7,231 nt of DNA from an uncultured Ruminococcus sp. (GTDB taxonomy: Bacteria; Bacillota; Clostridia; Oscillospirales; Ruminococcaceae). Position 1 is the stretch's first letter, and every line of letters starts with the position of its first letter. The position numbers and the translations under genes were made by a program. The DNA lies in NCBI RefSeq assembly GCF_946187255.1, contig NZ_CAMHRZ010000169.1, forward strand, positions 1 to 7,231. The letters run 5' to 3'. The notes beneath the pieces are model-generated. The model saw nothing but the letters and a program-made list of their open reading frames with translations, ran no database searches and was not told where the DNA came from. Below are positions 1 to 5,868 of this stretch, piece by piece.

Positions 1-669
1 AACACCAAGACTGTCAATCCGGATGACATCTGGAACACTCCGTCGCCAAGACGCAGGCAGACAGTGACGGTAAAGGAATCGAAGTACGACGATCCTGTAC
101 CCGAGAAGCTGGAAGTCGAGTCTGTCGATCCCGACATGATCAAGACTAAGATGGCACAGCTTGAGGCAGAGCTTGAGGAGAAAAAGAACCAGCCTGTCAA
201 GACTCATGCAGATTACGGTACCAGCACGGTGGGGGCTGACGAGATAATTGATGCTCAGACTGAGTACGAAAAGCTGTACGAGGTAGAGCATGAGCGTTAT
301 ATCAAGTCGCATCAGGAGGATATCACTGAGGCTAAGAACGACGGTATGGCAGAAAAGATGGAAGCGATGTATGCTGAGCATGATGCAAAGGTCGCAGAGG
401 TGGAGAATACCAAGTTCGAGTTCAGTGAAGTTGCACAGTCCGAGGTGGACAGCAAACTGGCTGCTCTGCCTTACGCAAAGAGACCTGAGGATTATGCGGA
501 GTATAAGGATATCGCCGCTGTGACCTCCGAGCCCGACGAAGCCGAGCTCGAAAAGCTGGGTGTTATAGATCACAGTGAGGATCCCGATAATATCGGTAAT
601 GTTGACGAGGCTCTGCTGGCTAAGAAGGTCGAGGAGTTCGAGGCTAAGTACGGCGACCGCAAGAAGTAA
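1..669 (+). CDS. Acidic, helix-rich protein of unknown function (5' end outside the window)
   Basis: The frame is open from the first base, so 222 C-terminal residues are visible and the true start lies upstream. A GTG at 64 is a possible start, but it has no convincing ribosome binding site and the residues before it look like ordinary protein, so I prefer a partial gene. The visible part opens with a Pro/Arg stretch (about 14-20), followed by long charged segments very rich in Glu, Lys and Ala with coiled-coil character (about 46-62 and 84-156). It ends in a charged helix (about 202-222). It is strongly acidic overall, with no cysteine, membrane span or signal peptide, so it is probably cytosolic or the tail of a larger protein. 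I do not recognise the family. The product could be a scaffold or filament-like protein, but that is only composition-based inference. Confidence 0.8.
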   Translation, partial: NTKTVNPDDIWNTPSPRRRQTVTVKESKYDDPVPEKLEVESVDPDMIKTKMAQLEAELEEKKNQPVKTHADYGTSTVGADEIIDAQTEYEKLYEVEHERYIKSHQEDITEAKNDGMAEKMEAMYAEHDAKVAEVENTKFEFSEVAQSEVDSKLAALPYAKRPEDYAEYKDIAAVTSEPDEAELEKLGVIDHSEDPDNIGNVDEALLAKKVEEFEAKYGDRKK

Positions 670-689
670 GAGTTTATGCTCTTGCTTTT
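666..689 (+). terminator. Weak hairpin terminator overlapping the stop codon of the first gene
   Basis: GTAAGAG (666-672) pairs with CTCTTGC (679-685), seven pairs including one G-U, around the loop TTTATG. Four T residues follow (686-689). The TAA stop codon (667-669) lies in the left arm. The stem is short and the T run modest, so termination may be partial and the next gene may be read through. Confidence 0.4.
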
Positions 690-703
690 CGCGATTATAG
701 TTT

Positions 704-708
704 AGGAG
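704..708 (+). promoter_or_regulatory. Ribosome binding site that fixes a TTG start
   Basis: AGGAG lies 10 bases before the TTG at 719. No in-frame ATG or GTG lies near this site, and the first internal ATG (codon 34) has no comparable site. This supports TTG as the real start. Confidence 0.65.
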
Positions 709-718
709 CGATCGAGAT

Positions 719-1258
719 TTGAATATAAATACGGATAATCCGATAATAAAGTATGCAGGGACGGGAAAGGATTTTCCCTATGACAAGCTGTTCTATGCTA
801 CCGTCAATGACTATATCATGGAGTACAAGAACGCACGTCTTGACAAGCTGACGGATCATGATGCCTCTGTATGTCTTGCGAGGATAATCAGACGTATGGA
901 GGTAAACGGTGTGCCTGTGCAGACCTTTTTTAGAGAGGAACTGGATGCATGGACAGACGTATCCAATTATACAAGAGTGCTGAGACTGTGTGACCTGATG
1001 GCAAGAGATATCTTCTGCTGTTTCGATAAGAACAGGTATGATGATAAGGGGAATTTTGCCAGAGTCAACAGGTACTACTGTGTGAATACCGACGGCAAGA
1101 GGGATTTCTTCACGCTGGATGAAAGGAAGAAATCGGGCTTGTTCAAGAAGACCAGGTCTGCCGAGAGCGAGTATTTCATGGACCTTGAAAAGAGGTATGA
1201 GGCAGGACTGCTTCCCAAATCGAAGGAAGAGGAAAAGAAGCTGTACGGCGAAAGCTGA
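719..1258 (+). CDS. Protein of unknown function, 179 aa (TTG start)
   Basis: The start is TTG, chosen because AGGAG sits 10 bases upstream and the product has a normal soluble N-terminus. I do not recognise the family. The protein is compact and predicted soluble, rich in Asp, Lys, Arg and Tyr, with no signal peptide or membrane span. It has five cysteines (52, 91, 100, 101, 121), three of them within the 91-101 stretch, without a clear metal-binding spacing. The middle (about 45-105) looks mostly helical; the C-terminus (about 136-179) is a charged Lys/Glu-rich helix. The cyclophilin gene begins 25 bases after the stop, so the two are probably co-transcribed. The gene upstream encodes an acidic unknown protein, possibly functionally linked, but the weak hairpin between them makes this uncertain. 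Confidence 0.8.
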   Translation: MNINTDNPIIKYAGTGKDFPYDKLFYATVNDYIMEYKNARLDKLTDHDASVCLARIIRRMEVNGVPVQTFFREELDAWTDVSNYTRVLRLCDLMARDIFCCFDKNRYDDKGNFARVNRYYCVNTDGKRDFFTLDERKKSGLFKKTRSAESEYFMDLEKRYEAGLLPKSKEEEKKLYGES

Positions 1259-1283
1259 TATGTTGATGAGAGGAAAGTAAAAG

Positions 1284-1766
1284 ATGGAAAAGAAAGTAAA
1301 AATCGAAATGGAAAACGGCAAGGAGATACTTGTGGAGCTTTATCCCGAGACTGCGCCTATAACAGTGGCAAACTTTGTCAAGCTGGTAGGCGAGGGTTTT
1401 TATGACGGTCTGATATTCCACAGGGTAATAAAGGACTTCATGATCCAGGGCGGCGATCCCGAAGGTACGGGCATGGGCGGCTCAAAGGAGCATATCAAGG
1501 GTGAGTTCAGCACCAACGGCGTGAAGAACGACCTGAAGCACACAAGGGGCGTTATCTCCATGGCAAGATCCATGATGCCCGATTCCGCCAGCTCCCAGTT
1601 CTTTATCATGCATAAGGATGCACCTTATCTTGACGGTAAGTATGCTGCTTTCGGCAAGGTCATCGAGGGCATGGACACAGTGGATGAGATCGCTTGTGTA
1701 AATGTTGATTTCAATGACAAGCCTCTTCAGCCGCAGGTGATGAAGAAGGTAACATTGGTAGACTGA
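1284..1766 (+). CDS. Cyclophilin-type peptidyl-prolyl cis-trans isomerase, cytoplasmic
   Basis: Catalyses cis-trans isomerisation of X-Pro peptide bonds during protein folding. The 160-residue protein is a single cyclophilin domain of usual bacterial length, similar in type to Bacillus PpiB. Visible family motifs are FHRVIKDFMIQGGD (45-58) and SSQFFI (103-108). The catalytic Arg is R47, with F52, M53, Q55, F107 and L116 matching R55, F60, M61, Q63, F113 and L122 of human cyclophilin A. The positions equivalent to W121 and H126 are Y115 and Y120; loss of that Trp is common in bacterial cyclophilins and usually means weak cyclosporin binding. No signal peptide, so it acts in the cytoplasm. GAGG at 1270-1273 lies 10 bases before the ATG. 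It probably shares a transcript with the gene ending at 1258 and is followed by a hairpin terminator. Confidence 0.96.
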   Translation: MEKKVKIEMENGKEILVELYPETAPITVANFVKLVGEGFYDGLIFHRVIKDFMIQGGDPEGTGMGGSKEHIKGEFSTNGVKNDLKHTRGVISMARSMMPDSASSQFFIMHKDAPYLDGKYAAFGKVIEGMDTVDEIACVNVDFNDKPLQPQVMKKVTLVD

Positions 1767-1788
1767 TCTGTTGAATATCAAAGCAGAT

Positions 1789-1819
1789 GCCTCTGTATTG
1801 AAAAAATATAGGGGCTTTT
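1789..1819 (+). terminator. Rho-independent terminator after the cyclophilin gene
   Basis: GCCTCTGTATT (1789-1799) pairs with AATATAGGGGC (1805-1815), eleven pairs including two G-U, around a GAAAA loop. Four T residues follow (1816-1819). The T run is short, but the position between two unrelated genes fits a transcription end point. Confidence 0.65.
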
Positions 1820-1859
1820 GCGGTGTATGCCGATAATTATTATTTCGGGAGTGGTAAAA

Positions 1860-3236
1860 ATGTATAAAAAGATGTTTGCCGCACTTCTTGCTGCGGCTCT
1901 TACAGTTTCGGCTGCGCCTGCGGCGTATGCTGAATATGACTACGGTTACGGATATGATCAGGGTTACGATCAGGGCTACGGCTACGATTACAATACCTAT
2001 GATAACGGCTACGGCAATGACTACGGCACAGGCGATTACGGCGAGGGTGAGGTGACCACCACAGCCCCTGTGGAGTATACCGAACCTGCGGAGACTGCCG
2101 GAAATGCAGTGACCAGCCTTATCGACAAGAGTTCTTCGGCAGTGGATAAGCCCACCTCACAGCCTTCAAGGGTGTATTTACAGCCCGGTACTTTCGGTGC
2201 GGATGATACGGTACCCGTTGAGCTGAGGATAGAAGCCGATACAGCTGTATATGATGCACTTATCTCGGTATCCTTCGATACTGCTGTTCTCGAGCTGGTG
2301 AATACCGAGCTTAATGCGGAAGCAGGCGGCAAGGCAGCCGAGAACAATTTCAACGGAAAGTACATATTCAATTATACCAACGATGCGGGCAGCAAATTCA
2401 AGGGTAAGTACTCCACACTGAATTTCAAGCTGCTGGATAAGGAAATGGTGTCTACAACAGTATTCCTTTCGGTAACTACTCTTGATGCCAGGACGGGTAC
2501 ACCCATCTCCTATTCCACGGAGAACGGCATCATCCAGAACCCCAATGCACCCGCAGACAAGCTGATACAGACCGAGCAGCCCAGACTCAACAAGCAGGTA
2601 AACATCCTGCTTAGTAAGGGTCAGGTAACTACCGAAGAACTGGGTATATCCGATTTCCGCAATATAGTTTCCGCCGATCCGACGGTTGTGAACTTTGAGG
2701 ACGGTGTGCTGAAAGTAGTGGGCGTTGGCAAGACTACCTTCGATGTAGTGTTCAACAACAACGAGCTGGAGACCTACGATGTTGAGGTAATGGAGGATCC
2801 CAAGCCCTCCGATGCGGAGACTGCTTCCGCAGCTGTTGAAACTCAGAAGACCGAAAATGTGGACACCAGCGGAAGAAACCTGTTCATACTTATATGCGTT
2901 ATAGTTGCTGTAGTAATTATCGCCGTTGAGTATATCATCATCATGAAGCCGGGCAGCAGCCGCAAGAGAAGGCTGGCTGAGGTAGAAGCCTTCTTCGAGA
3001 ACGAGGGACCCGAAGATGAGGATGACGGCGAGATGAAAGCCGATCTTCAGAAGGCATTCGCTGCACGCGATGCACGCCGCAAGGCTGCAATGACTTCCGA
3101 TGACAGCAGTGCGGATGATAATGACGAGACTGCTGATGATAATGAGACTGCTGATGATAATGAGACCGCTGATGATGCTGCGATCTCTGAGGATAACGGC
3201 AATGCGGACGAAAAGTCCGATGATACGGAAGATTGA
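1860..3236 (+). CDS. Membrane-anchored extracellular protein with cohesin-like and Ig-like domains and an acidic cytoplasmic tail
   Basis: The start is ATG at 1860, preceded by GGGAG (1847-1851) and followed by a clear signal peptide: basic start, Ala/Leu core, and AYA at 22-24 as the likely cleavage site. The frame extends back to 1818, but that would spoil the signal peptide. The 458-residue product has, in order: a Tyr/Gly/Asp-rich low-complexity stretch (26-63); a Thr/Pro/Ser linker (64-103); a cohesin-like beta-sandwich (about 104-226, with the family pattern of a VPVEL-like strand, an ISVSFD strand and a VLELV strand); and a Big_2-like segment (about 240-310, 'SADPTVV' then 'VLKVVGVGKTTFDV'). 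A single membrane span (341-362) follows, then a basic KPGSSRKRR stop-transfer (363-371) and an acidic intracellular tail (372-458). Cohesins bind dockerins in cellulosomes, but similar folds occur in other surface proteins; a role in dockerin binding is not shown. No LPXTG motif is present. The gene sits between two hairpin terminators, so it is probably a single-gene transcript. Confidence 0.88.
   Translation: MYKKMFAALLAAALTVSAAPAAYAEYDYGYGYDQGYDQGYGYDYNTYDNGYGNDYGTGDYGEGEVTTTAPVEYTEPAETAGNAVTSLIDKSSSAVDKPTSQPSRVYLQPGTFGADDTVPVELRIEADTAVYDALISVSFDTAVLELVNTELNAEAGGKAAENNFNGKYIFNYTNDAGSKFKGKYSTLNFKLLDKEMVSTTVFLSVTTLDARTGTPISYSTENGIIQNPNAPADKLIQTEQPRLNKQVNILLSKGQVTTEELGISDFRNIVSADPTVVNFEDGVLKVVGVGKTTFDVVFNNNELETYDVEVMEDPKPSDAETASAAVETQKTENVDTSGRNLFILICVIVAVVIIAVEYIIIMKPGSSRKRRLAEVEAFFENEGPEDEDDGEMKADLQKAFAARDARRKAAMTSDDSSADDNDETADDNETADDNETADDAAISEDNGNADEKSDDTED
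1935..2048 (+). repeat. Tyr/Gly/Asp-rich low-complexity coding repeat
   Basis: Codons 26-63 of the cohesin-like gene consist almost entirely of tac/tat, ggc/ggt and gat/gac codons. They encode irregular units such as YDQGYDQGYGYD. It directly follows the predicted signal peptide cleavage site, so it would form the flexible, extracellular N-terminus of the mature protein. Confidence 0.8.
3111..3176 (+). repeat. 18-bp tandem repeat encoding ADDNET units
   Basis: Units begin at 3111 (21 bp, ADDNDET), 3132 and 3150 (18 bp each, ADDNET), with a partial unit at 3168 (ADD). The two 18-bp units differ at one base. The unit size is a multiple of three, so copy-number change keeps the frame. It lies in the acidic cytoplasmic tail of the cohesin-like protein. 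Confidence 0.85.
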
Positions 3237-3263
3237 TCTGACGTAAGAAGGATCTGATATAAG
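3235..3263 (+). repeat. Imperfect 13-bp direct repeat between the cohesin-like gene and the response regulator
   Basis: GATCTGACGTAAG (3235-3247) and GATCTGATATAAG (3251-3263) match at 11 of 13 bases with a 16-bp period. The first copy overlaps the TGA stop codon of the upstream gene and the second runs into the left arm of the terminator hairpin. It could be an operator for the downstream genes, or chance. Confidence 0.4.
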
Positions 3264-3294
3264 CTGCGCGGTTATCGCTGCGCAGCTTTATTTT
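3261..3294 (+). terminator. Strong rho-independent terminator after the cohesin-like gene
   Basis: AAGCTGCGC (3261-3269) pairs perfectly with GCGCAGCTT (3280-3288). The stem extends inward by G-U and G-C pairs to a TTATCG loop, and TATTTT follows. It ends only 15 bases before the response regulator ATG, so any promoter for that gene must overlap the hairpin or lie upstream of it. Confidence 0.8.
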
Positions 3295-3309
3295 ATACGG
3301 AGGGATATC

Positions 3310-3915
3310 ATGAAAAAAATACTGGTGCTGGAGGACGATGAGAATATCAGGATAGGTCTTTGTCATATCCTCAAAACACAGGGCTTTGAGACTGCAGCGG
3401 CGGAAAATATCGCAAGGGCGCGGGAGCTTTACAGCGACTGCACTCTGTGTCTTCTGGATGTGATGCTGCCCGACGGCAGCGGAGTGGACTTCTGCCGTGA
3501 GATAAGAAATGACTGTGATGTCCCTGTAATATTCCTGACCTGTGTTGACGATAACACCCGTATCGCGGCGGCGCTTGATGCGGGGGGAGATGACTATGTG
3601 GTCAAGCCCTTTGACACAAGAGTGCTGATATCCCGCATAAATGCCGCACTGCGCAGGTGCGGTGTCAGCGAGCCCTCCGAAGAACCGGAACTCACCGCCA
3701 TAGAAAGGCAGCTGCTGGATTATTTCAAACTGAACAAGGGGCGCATCCTCACCCGCGAACAGATACTTGCAAGACTGTGGGATTCGCGGGGAGAATTCGT
3801 CAATGACAACACGCTCTCGGTGCGGATAAATCGCCTTCGTGCTAAGCTGGAAAAGGCAGGCGGCTGCGGAAGGATAGTAACTGTCAAGGGGGTGGGATAT
3901 AAATGGGAAAGCTGA
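3310..3915 (+). CDS. OmpR-type two-component response regulator with a shortened DNA-binding domain
   Basis: Phosphorylation-controlled transcription factor, the likely partner of the kinase encoded next. ATG at 3310 is preceded by GGAGGG (3299-3304). The receiver domain (1-116) has the acidic pair D9/D10, phospho-acceptor D50 in LLDVMLPDGSG, T77, the aromatic switch Y96 and K99 in VVKPF. The effector is a winged helix (about 128-201) with helix 1 at LTAIERQLL, recognition helix region DDNTLSVRINRLRAKL-like (165-180) and the wing ending VKGVGYKW (192-199). At 201 residues it is shorter than the usual 220-235: only about 11 residues separate the receiver from LTAIE, so the four-stranded beta platform common to OmpR/PhoB effectors appears to be missing. 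There is no sign of a frameshift. The gene overlaps the kinase gene by 13 bases. Its target is probably the direct repeat at 5120-5141. Confidence 0.94.
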   Translation: MKKILVLEDDENIRIGLCHILKTQGFETAAAENIARARELYSDCTLCLLDVMLPDGSGVDFCREIRNDCDVPVIFLTCVDDNTRIAAALDAGGDDYVVKPFDTRVLISRINAALRRCGVSEPSEEPELTAIERQLLDYFKLNKGRILTREQILARLWDSRGEFVNDNTLSVRINRLRAKLEKAGGCGRIVTVKGVGYKWES

Positions 3916-5111
3916 TAAACACCCTCTGTAACAGGAGCGTACAGCGCTTCACGGCGGTGTGTATGCTGCTGATGGTACTGCTTTTTGTGGGTGAAGTCAT
4001 GCTCCACCGATATGAAGACCGACAGGCTTTTCGGGAAAATGTGGAGTACAGGCTCAGTCTCGCGGGAAAGCTGAGAAGTCTGGGACTGGACGATGAAAAG
4101 GCTGCCGACGCAGTCACTGCCCCCATCGAAGAGGAGTATATAATAGACGGCGAAGAGATACTTGCGGTGTACGGTTACAGCAGGGATGAGTATCCGGGGA
4201 AGGTAAGCTATTTAAGTGCGCATATCCTCTCCGACCTGCTTGCTGCCGGCGGTGTACTTCTCTGCATGGCTGCGGGGCTTGCGGTATTCTGTGCGGTATT
4301 TGAGAAGATACGGATCGTTACCTCAAAGCTGGAGCACGATGAAGATATACCCCTTTCCGATGAACACGATATCCGTCTTCTGTGCGAAGCTGCCGCTGCA
4401 CTGCGTGAAAGGACACAGCATCTTCTGAGGACGATAAAGGGCGAAAAGGAATATCTTGCGGAGTATCTCAGCGACTTTTCCCACCAGATAAAGACTCCAT
4501 GCACAGGACTGATGCTTAATACGGATATACTGCTGAGCGATCCCATGTCCTATGAGGAACAGCGGGAATACCTTACAAGGTGCAGGAACTGTATCGACAG
4601 GATATCCATGCTGATAACCGCATCGCTGAAGCTGGCAAGGCTGGATGCAGGTGCGGTGGAATACAATATGGAGGACGTGGATGCAAGTCTGCCTGCGGCG
4701 GATGCGGTGGCACAGCTTGCGGGCATCGCGAAGAAGTACGAAGTGCGGCTGATAAACGAGACAGAAAGCGGGGAGATACTTCGCTGTGACAGACTGTGGT
4801 TCTGCGAAGCGCTGACCAACCTTATAAAAAACGCAATAGAACACACACGCGGCGGGGAAGTGCGGGTGTATACGGACAGCGACCCCATGACTCTGCGTAT
4901 CTTCATCGAGGACAACGGCTGCGGCATATCGGCGGAGGATCTGCCTTTCGTATTCAGGCGCTTCTGGTCGAGGTCGTCTTCTTCCGACCCTGTTTCGGTG
5001 GGGATAGGAATGGCAATGTCAAAGCGTATCACCGAAGATATGGGCGGCAAGCTGTTCATTGACAGCGAGGAAGGCAAAGGCACGAAGATAACGCTGGAAT
5101 TTCTGAAATAA
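3903..5111 (+). CDS. Membrane sensor histidine kinase
   Basis: Senses a signal at the membrane and phosphorylates the preceding regulator. The ATG at 3903 lies inside the regulator gene, with AAGGGGG (3886-3892) upstream, so translation is probably coupled. The 402 residues comprise TM1 (about 16-35), an extracellular loop of about 68 residues (36-103), TM2 (about 108-133) and a juxtamembrane linker with a short HAMP-like character (134-180). A DHp domain follows with FSHQIKTP (192-199; catalytic H194), then a HATPase domain with the N box NLIKNAIEH (306-314; N310), G1 box EDNGCGI (336-342), F box FVFRRFW (349-355) and G2 box GIGMAM (367-372). All catalytic motifs are intact, so it should be active. 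The loop is longer than in the short-loop, intramembrane-sensing kinases of Bce type, suggesting that it may sense a ligand itself. No hairpin follows its stop, so some transcripts may continue into the ABC genes. Confidence 0.95.
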   Translation: MGKLINTLCNRSVQRFTAVCMLLMVLLFVGEVMLHRYEDRQAFRENVEYRLSLAGKLRSLGLDDEKAADAVTAPIEEEYIIDGEEILAVYGYSRDEYPGKVSYLSAHILSDLLAAGGVLLCMAAGLAVFCAVFEKIRIVTSKLEHDEDIPLSDEHDIRLLCEAAAALRERTQHLLRTIKGEKEYLAEYLSDFSHQIKTPCTGLMLNTDILLSDPMSYEEQREYLTRCRNCIDRISMLITASLKLARLDAGAVEYNMEDVDASLPAADAVAQLAGIAKKYEVRLINETESGEILRCDRLWFCEALTNLIKNAIEHTRGGEVRVYTDSDPMTLRIFIEDNGCGISAEDLPFVFRRFWSRSSSSDPVSVGIGMAMSKRITEDMGGKLFIDSEEGKGTKITLEFLK

Positions 5112-5119
5112 AATACCTA

Positions 5120-5141
5120 CTGTAACTTTGCTGTAAGATTG
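5120..5141 (+). promoter_or_regulatory. Tandem 11-bp direct repeat, probable response-regulator operator
   Basis: CTGTAACTTTG (5120-5130) is followed immediately by CTGTAAGATTG (5131-5141), matching at 9 of 11 bases. An 11-bp direct repeat, one helical turn, is the usual site for a dimer of OmpR/PhoB-family regulators. It lies upstream of a -10-like stretch in the only sizeable gap of the sensor-transporter module, so the regulator encoded at 3310 is the obvious candidate ligand. Binding is inferred, not shown. Confidence 0.6.
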
Positions 5142-5156
5142 GAGTGCTATTATTTT
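5128..5156 (+). promoter_or_regulatory. Candidate promoter for the ABC transporter genes
   Basis: TTGCTG (5128-5133) is 17 bases from TATTTT (5151-5156); TATTAT (5148-5153) is an alternative -10. The -35 match is poor and is covered by the second operator repeat, as expected for an activator-dependent promoter. The predicted start at about 5160-5164 would leave a very short leader containing the GGGAGGG (5163-5169) ribosome binding site. Confidence 0.4.
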
Positions 5157-5175
5157 ATACAAGGGAGGGAAGATC

Positions 5176-5868
5176 ATGGAAAAGAGTGTTATGATCTCCG
5201 TGAGCGGTCTGGTGAAGACCTTCGGCGGCAAAAACAATAAGGTAATTGCGGTGGACGATGTTTCACTGGAGGTACACAAGGGCGAATTCGTGGCGATAAC
5301 GGGACCCTCGGGAAGCGGAAAATCCACGCTGCTCAACCTGCTGGGCGGACTTGAAAAGCCAGACAGCGGAAAGATAATCGCGGCAGGCGAGGAGCTGACA
5401 GCAGTAAAGGACGCGCAGCTTGCGGAATACAGGCGGCGCAGGTCGGGGTTCGTATTTCAGTTCTACAATCTGATACCTGTACTCAACGTGGAGGAAAATA
5501 TATCACTTCCGCTAGACCTTGACAATAAAAAGGTGGATAAAAAGGAGCTTGACGATCTGCTGGAGCTGCTGGGACTGACGGAACGGCGCTATGCTTATTC
5601 GGGTCAGCTTTCGGGCGGACAGCAGCAGCGTGTATCCATAGGCAGAGCAGTGATAAACAAGCCGCCCTGTATATTTGCAGATGAGCCAACGGGAAATCTC
5701 GACAGCAAAAACTCCCGTGAAGTCATTTCGTTATTCAAGGAGATAATCGCAAAGTACAACACCGCCCTCGTTATGGTGACCCATGACGGCAGCATTGCGG
5801 CAGAAGCCGATCGTGTGCTGACTATGACCGACGGAAAGATAACCGATGAAAGGGTGAGGTCGTTTTGA
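5176..5868 (+). CDS. ABC transporter ATP-binding protein (MacB/LolD/BceA type)
   Basis: Hydrolyses ATP on the inner face of the membrane to drive the FtsX-type permease encoded next. The ATG at 5176 follows GGGAGGG (5163-5169). The 230-residue protein is full length for this family. It has Walker A GPSGSGKST (43-51), Q-loop Q95 in FVFQFYNLIP, signature LSGGQQQR (145-152), Walker B CIFADE (165-170; catalytic E170), D-loop GNLDS (173-177) and switch H203 in VMVTHD. The LSGGQQQR and DEPTGNLDS forms are typical of the MacB/LolD/BceA group, whose partners work as mechanotransmission machines rather than ordinary importers. The stop overlaps the start of the permease gene (TTGA). It is probably controlled through the direct repeat and promoter just upstream. 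The substrate is unknown; antimicrobial peptides or envelope components are the usual candidates for this group when next to a two-component system. Confidence 0.96.
   Translation: MEKSVMISVSGLVKTFGGKNNKVIAVDDVSLEVHKGEFVAITGPSGSGKSTLLNLLGGLEKPDSGKIIAAGEELTAVKDAQLAEYRRRRSGFVFQFYNLIPVLNVEENISLPLDLDNKKVDKKELDDLLELLGLTERRYAYSGQLSGGQQQRVSIGRAVINKPPCIFADEPTGNLDSKNSREVISLFKEIIAKYNTALVMVTHDGSIAAEADRVLTMTDGKITDERVRSF

Noticed and set aside
64..66. GTG as the real start of the first gene
   Set aside because: The frame is open to base 1 with protein-like composition, and no good ribosome binding site precedes the GTG.
695..1321. 208-residue open frame on the minus strand
   Set aside because: It lies opposite the 719-1258 gene, spans the intergenic gap and the start of the cyclophilin gene, and shows no recognisable domain. 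The + strand gene has a good ribosome binding site and fits the tandem gene order.
1818..1846. Promoter TTGCGG with TATTTC before the cohesin-like gene
   Set aside because: Both boxes match poorly and the predicted transcript start would fall at or after the ribosome binding site. The true promoter of this gene is not evident.
1818..1859. Upstream TTG start for the cohesin-like protein
   Set aside because: It would add 14 residues ahead of a clean signal peptide and begins in the tail of a terminator. ATG at 1860 has its own GGGAG.
2941..3366. Minus-strand frame with His/Tyr/Gln repeats
   Set aside because: The repeats are the antisense reading of the ADDNET-coding tandem repeat. The frame also crosses the terminator and the regulator start.
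4323..5083. Two long minus-strand frames (4323-4844 and 4550-5083)
   Set aside because: Both lie wholly opposite the histidine kinase gene, whose motifs are intact; they have no family signature and overlap each other.
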